Of a stretch of DNA of 64,000 bases, positions 61,437-64,000 are shown in pieces. Source of the stretch: Planctomycetota bacterium (lineage in GTDB: Bacteria; Planctomycetota; UBA8742; UBA2392); contig JACKIE010000012.1 in assembly GCA_020638635.1 (NCBI GenBank), forward strand, positions 1 through 64,000. Reading direction: 5' to 3'. Numbering within the stretch: the stretch's first letter is position 1; every line of letters begins with the position of its first letter. The position numbers and the translations under genes are program-made. Below the pieces are notes generated by a model. That model ran no database searches. It was given only the letters and a program-made list of their open reading frames with translations, and was not told the origin of the DNA.

Positions 61437-63566
61437 CTACTTCACTTCTACACTGGTGGTTCGCAGGATTGGGTCGGGCGGCAGGGCGCGCTGCTTTTCC
61501 ACTTTGCCATCGGCAGAGCCGATCAGTTGCTGCAACTGCATCAACTCCTGGCGCAGCTGGTAGTTCCGATTCAGGATCTGCATGTTGATGGCGATTCCAT
61601 AGGCCTTGCGGAACGTGACGCTATCCCGCGTCGCCGCCGCGCGGCGACAGACTTCCATGTAGCCCTCCAGGGCGGCCAGGCCTCCGTTGGTCAGACCAGG
61701 CCGGCTGTTCAAGTCATCCAGAGCTTGGAAGAGCGCGTCGCCGCTGAACGCGTCCGCGTATGCCGCCCCGCCCGCCTTGGCGACTTCGGCATCTTCACCT
61801 TCGACCGCCTTGATGATCTCATCGAGGGCGTCGATGTCGCCCGCACCCGCCAATACCCCCAGCAAGGATACCCGCGCTACGTTGACGTGCTTGCCCTCTC
61901 TTTCCGAGTGGCCATCTACGCCTGAGCGCGCAATACTCACTCGCAGGCCGGTGTCGCACTTGCGCAGAGCGGCCATGTAGACTCGGCGCACGGCGGGATC
62001 CGTGTCGAAGAGCCGGATGTCAAACTTCTTCAGCGCAGCCTCCGGCAGCTCGGTGCAGCCGACGAACATTTCGGCCAACTGGTTCACCATGCGCTGTGAT
62101 GCCCTGGCAGCCGTCAGCTTGTCCAGCGCAACGGCAAGGTCTTCCGGCGTGGCGCGCCCGACCAGCACCGTTGCAGCCAGGGCATGGCGCGCCACGCTGG
62201 CATCGAACGTGACTGCGAACGACTTACGCGCTGTTTCCGCCAGGCGATCCGCGATGTCGGGGCGCTTCACCAACTCCAACGCCGCCGTAAAGAAACTGCT
62301 GTCGATGGGTTGGAACTCGCCGGCTTGCCAGATCGCCTCCAGTTCGGCGTCGGTCACGTCACCCGCGCCCGCAAACCAGCGCGCCGCGGCGGCTGAAAGC
62401 ATGTCCTGCCGGCTCTTGAGGAGTCGGCCCGCGCGAGCGCGCGCCGCATCGCTGAGGCTGGCTCCGCGTGCCACCCACACCGCAGCCAGCAACTCCATGG
62501 ATTCGGTCGAGTTCTCGACCAGCGGACCGAGCACTTCTCCGCGGGGGCCGGGTTCCAGGCATTCGAGATACTTCGCAGCCAGTTCGAGCACAGTCCAGTC
62601 ATGCGACTTCAACAGGCCGACGGCGTCTCCGTGCTCTCGAGCTTTCACGCACTGGACGGTCTTGTCGTCGGCGCCGAGCGCCAGCGCCAGCCACATCAGA
62701 CGGGTCAGCTCTGGCCGCTCCACGTACTGGCCGCGGATGTGGTCAGCCGCGCCTGAGTCGCTGGCAGCGCCGTGGGCCAGCAAGGCCGCCGCGCGCACGG
62801 ACTCTTCGCCATCCTTCAAGAGGTCATCCAGCAACTGCTCGCCGCAGCGGCGGGTGATTCCTGTGCCATTACCCGCGCGAGTGACGTACAGGATCGTGGT
62901 GCGCCCAACGCGGAGGGGCCGAGGCACAAGCTGGTTCTCGGCCGAGAGGCCCCCCAGCGCCTGTTGCAGGAAGCGTTGCACGCCGTCGCGCAGGAAGGGG
63001 ATCTGTTCCGGGTTGCCGTCCACCATGATGTTGGCGGTAGGCTGGCTCAGCACTTTGGCCCAGGTTTCGCGTGCATCCTCGGCAACCAGGATCGGCACCC
63101 CGGACAACGCCTGCATACGCGCCAGCGCAATCACCGGAGGTGCCAGGACATTGAGTCGCTCGTTGTAGCCGCGCCACATGGGCTGCAACTCACGCTGGTT
63201 GAGCTCGCGCAGAACTTTGGGATCATCAATTTTGAACAAGCTCATCAGCGCGGCGCGGCCGTGTTCGCGCAGCTGCTCGGACTCCGCGGTGGCGCACTCG
63301 ACGGCGTAGGCGAACTCTTCGCCAATCGCGATGAGGGCGTTGCTGGCGCGCACGCGCACCTCGGGGTCGTCGTCCTCGATCGCCTTGCGCAGGGCCGTAC
63401 GGGCGGGCTCGCCGATGCCCACCAGCTCGCGGCTGGCGCGCTCGCGGGTGGCCCAGTCCTTGCTGGCCAGGTCCTTGACCAGCTGGCCGACACGCGCAGC
63501 CTCGTCCTGCGCGAACACGGGCAGGGCGAAAAGCAGCGCAAGGATCAGGACCGCCAGCCGCGGCAT
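61437..63566 (-). CDS. Secreted HEAT-repeat-like protein of unknown function
   Basis: This 709-residue protein has a signal peptide (MPRLAVLILALLFALPVFAQ) and alpha-helical repeats. The first (DLASKDWATRERASRELVGIGEPARTALRKAIEDDDPEVRVRASNALIAIG) is a clear HEAT unit pair; more degenerate units follow through the protein. The C-terminus is a short coiled coil (NRNYQLRQELMQLQQLI). HEAT arrays usually scaffold protein contacts; no enzyme domain is seen. The ATG at 63566 lies inside the end of hutI (22-bp overlap), implying co-transcription. Confidence 0.78.
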   Translation of the reverse strand: MPRLAVLILALLFALPVFAQDEAARVGQLVKDLASKDWATRERASRELVGIGEPARTALRKAIEDDDPEVRVRASNALIAIGEEFAYAVECATAESEQLREHGRAALMSLFKIDDPKVLRELNQRELQPMWRGYNERLNVLAPPVIALARMQALSGVPILVAEDARETWAKVLSQPTANIMVDGNPEQIPFLRDGVQRFLQQALGGLSAENQLVPRPLRVGRTTILYVTRAGNGTGITRRCGEQLLDDLLKDGEESVRAAALLAHGAASDSGAADHIRGQYVERPELTRLMWLALALGADDKTVQCVKAREHGDAVGLLKSHDWTVLELAAKYLECLEPGPRGEVLGPLVENSTESMELLAAVWVARGASLSDAARARAGRLLKSRQDMLSAAAARWFAGAGDVTDAELEAIWQAGEFQPIDSSFFTAALELVKRPDIADRLAETARKSFAVTFDASVARHALAATVLVGRATPEDLAVALDKLTAARASQRMVNQLAEMFVGCTELPEAALKKFDIRLFDTDPAVRRVYMAALRKCDTGLRVSIARSGVDGHSEREGKHVNVARVSLLGVLAGAGDIDALDEIIKAVEGEDAEVAKAGGAAYADAFSGDALFQALDDLNSRPGLTNGGLAALEGYMEVCRRAAATRDSVTFRKAYGIAINMQILNRNYQLRQELMQLQQLIGSADGKVEKQRALPPDPILRTTSVEVK

Positions 63567-64000
63567 GTGATTACCTCGAGGCACAGGTTGCTGCCCGCAT
63601 AGTAGGGAATCTCGCGTTCATGATCGACATCCCACAGGGCAAATGCGGCGCGGCTGCCCGGCTTGACCACGCCCCATTCGTCCGTGCTCAGCCGCAGGGC
63701 GTGGGCCGCGTTCACCGTGAAGGCCGCCAGGGCCTCCTCGGGTGTGAAGCCGCAGTGCATCACCGCAAGGTTCATTACGAACGCCGGGTTCGCCACCGGA
63801 GAACTTCCCGGGTTGAAATCGGTAGCCAGGGCCACGCACAGGCCGCGCTCGATCAGCCCGCGACCGCCGGCCCAGCGGTCCATTTTCAGCACATAAGTGC
63901 TGCCGGGCAGCAGCACCGCCGCCGTGTCCGCCTGGCGCATGGCCTCAGCGCCTGCCTCGGACAGGTACTCAAGGTGGTCGGCGGAATCGGCTTCGAACTC
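63545..64000 (-). CDS. hutI: Imidazolonepropionase, C-terminal part (gene continues beyond the window)
   Basis: The visible 151 residues are in frame to the right edge. ADSADHLEYLSEAG, TAAVLLPGSTYVL, CVALATDFNPGSSP and MNLAVMHCGFTPEEALAAFTVNAAHAL match the C-terminal half of HutI, with the metal-binding Asp of ATDFNPG and LRLSTDEWGVVKPGSRAAFALWD as the closing beta domain. The enzyme opens imidazolone propionate in histidine degradation. Other hut genes would lie beyond the window. Its end overlaps the start of the HEAT-like gene. Confidence 0.9.
   Translation of the reverse strand, partial: EFEADSADHLEYLSEAGAEAMRQADTAAVLLPGSTYVLKMDRWAGGRGLIERGLCVALATDFNPGSSPVANPAFVMNLAVMHCGFTPEEALAAFTVNAAHALRLSTDEWGVVKPGSRAAFALWDVDHEREIPYYAGSNLCLEVITCRGWRS

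Overview
The window is GC-rich, gene-dense bacterial chromosome with short intergenic gaps and many divergent and convergent gene pairs. The likeliest source is a member of the Planctomycetota or a close PVC relative. Supporting clues are a Minf_1886-family protein (a family described as restricted to Planctomycetes and Verrucomicrobia), a secreted protein whose N-terminal CxxCH segment looks like the planctomycete-type cytochrome c domain, a zinc-ribbon/kinase/WD40 protein, a Uma2-family protein, and several large membrane-anchored proteins of unknown function. This placement rests on family content only; no rRNA gene is present.

Layout. 1-9.1 kb: two related small membrane proteins, a KamA-family radical SAM enzyme, an ABC exporter half, a cold-shock protein, a DUF502 protein, a multipass membrane protein and a GspE/PilB-type ATPase. 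9.1-13.2 kb: a visibly AT-richer island with a DoxX protein, a secreted Cys-containing protein and a large anchored protein. 13.2-20.2 kb: a CxxC mini-protein coupled to an RNA polymerase alpha-CTD-like protein, an unknown anchored protein, an RCK-domain channel-like protein without a K+ filter, and a 1222-residue PP2C/STAND ATPase/TPR fusion. 20.6-32.5 kb: a c-type cytochrome/Kelch protein, a flotillin/NfeD pair, a Ser/Thr kinase overlapping glutamate dehydrogenase, a RicT-like PSP1 protein, MetG, the Minf_1886 protein and an APH/P-loop kinase fusion. 32.5-42.4 kb: a secretin lipoprotein, a DUF1579 protein, a carboxypeptidase-regulatory-repeat/PDZ protein and sdhCAB. 42.6-50.4 kb: MFS, Uma2, VOC and ABC-2-type exporter genes, then HU, tadA, a 34-residue basic ORF and tRNA-Ser(CGA) on the minus strand, then a CPBP protease and tRNA-Ser(GCT). 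50.4-64 kb: an RDD protein, a MEMO-like protein, a beta-helix lipoprotein, AcpS, CarB, endonuclease IV, an endonuclease III homologue, a HEAT-like secreted protein and the 3' part of hutI.

The coherent systems are respiration (sdhCAB), base-excision repair (nfo and the nth-like gene about 200 bp apart), translation and tRNA modification (metG, tadA, two tRNA-Ser), and an envelope secretion or pilus system represented by GspE and a secretin at separate loci. Many gaps carry palindromic elements of two classes: REP-like hairpins, and pairs of inverted arms built from 7-10-nt words, a different word in each gap. The most unusual single structure is a 153-bp unit made of three hairpins, inserted at the 3' end of tRNA-Ser(GCT) and flanked by a 27-bp direct repeat of the tRNA end.
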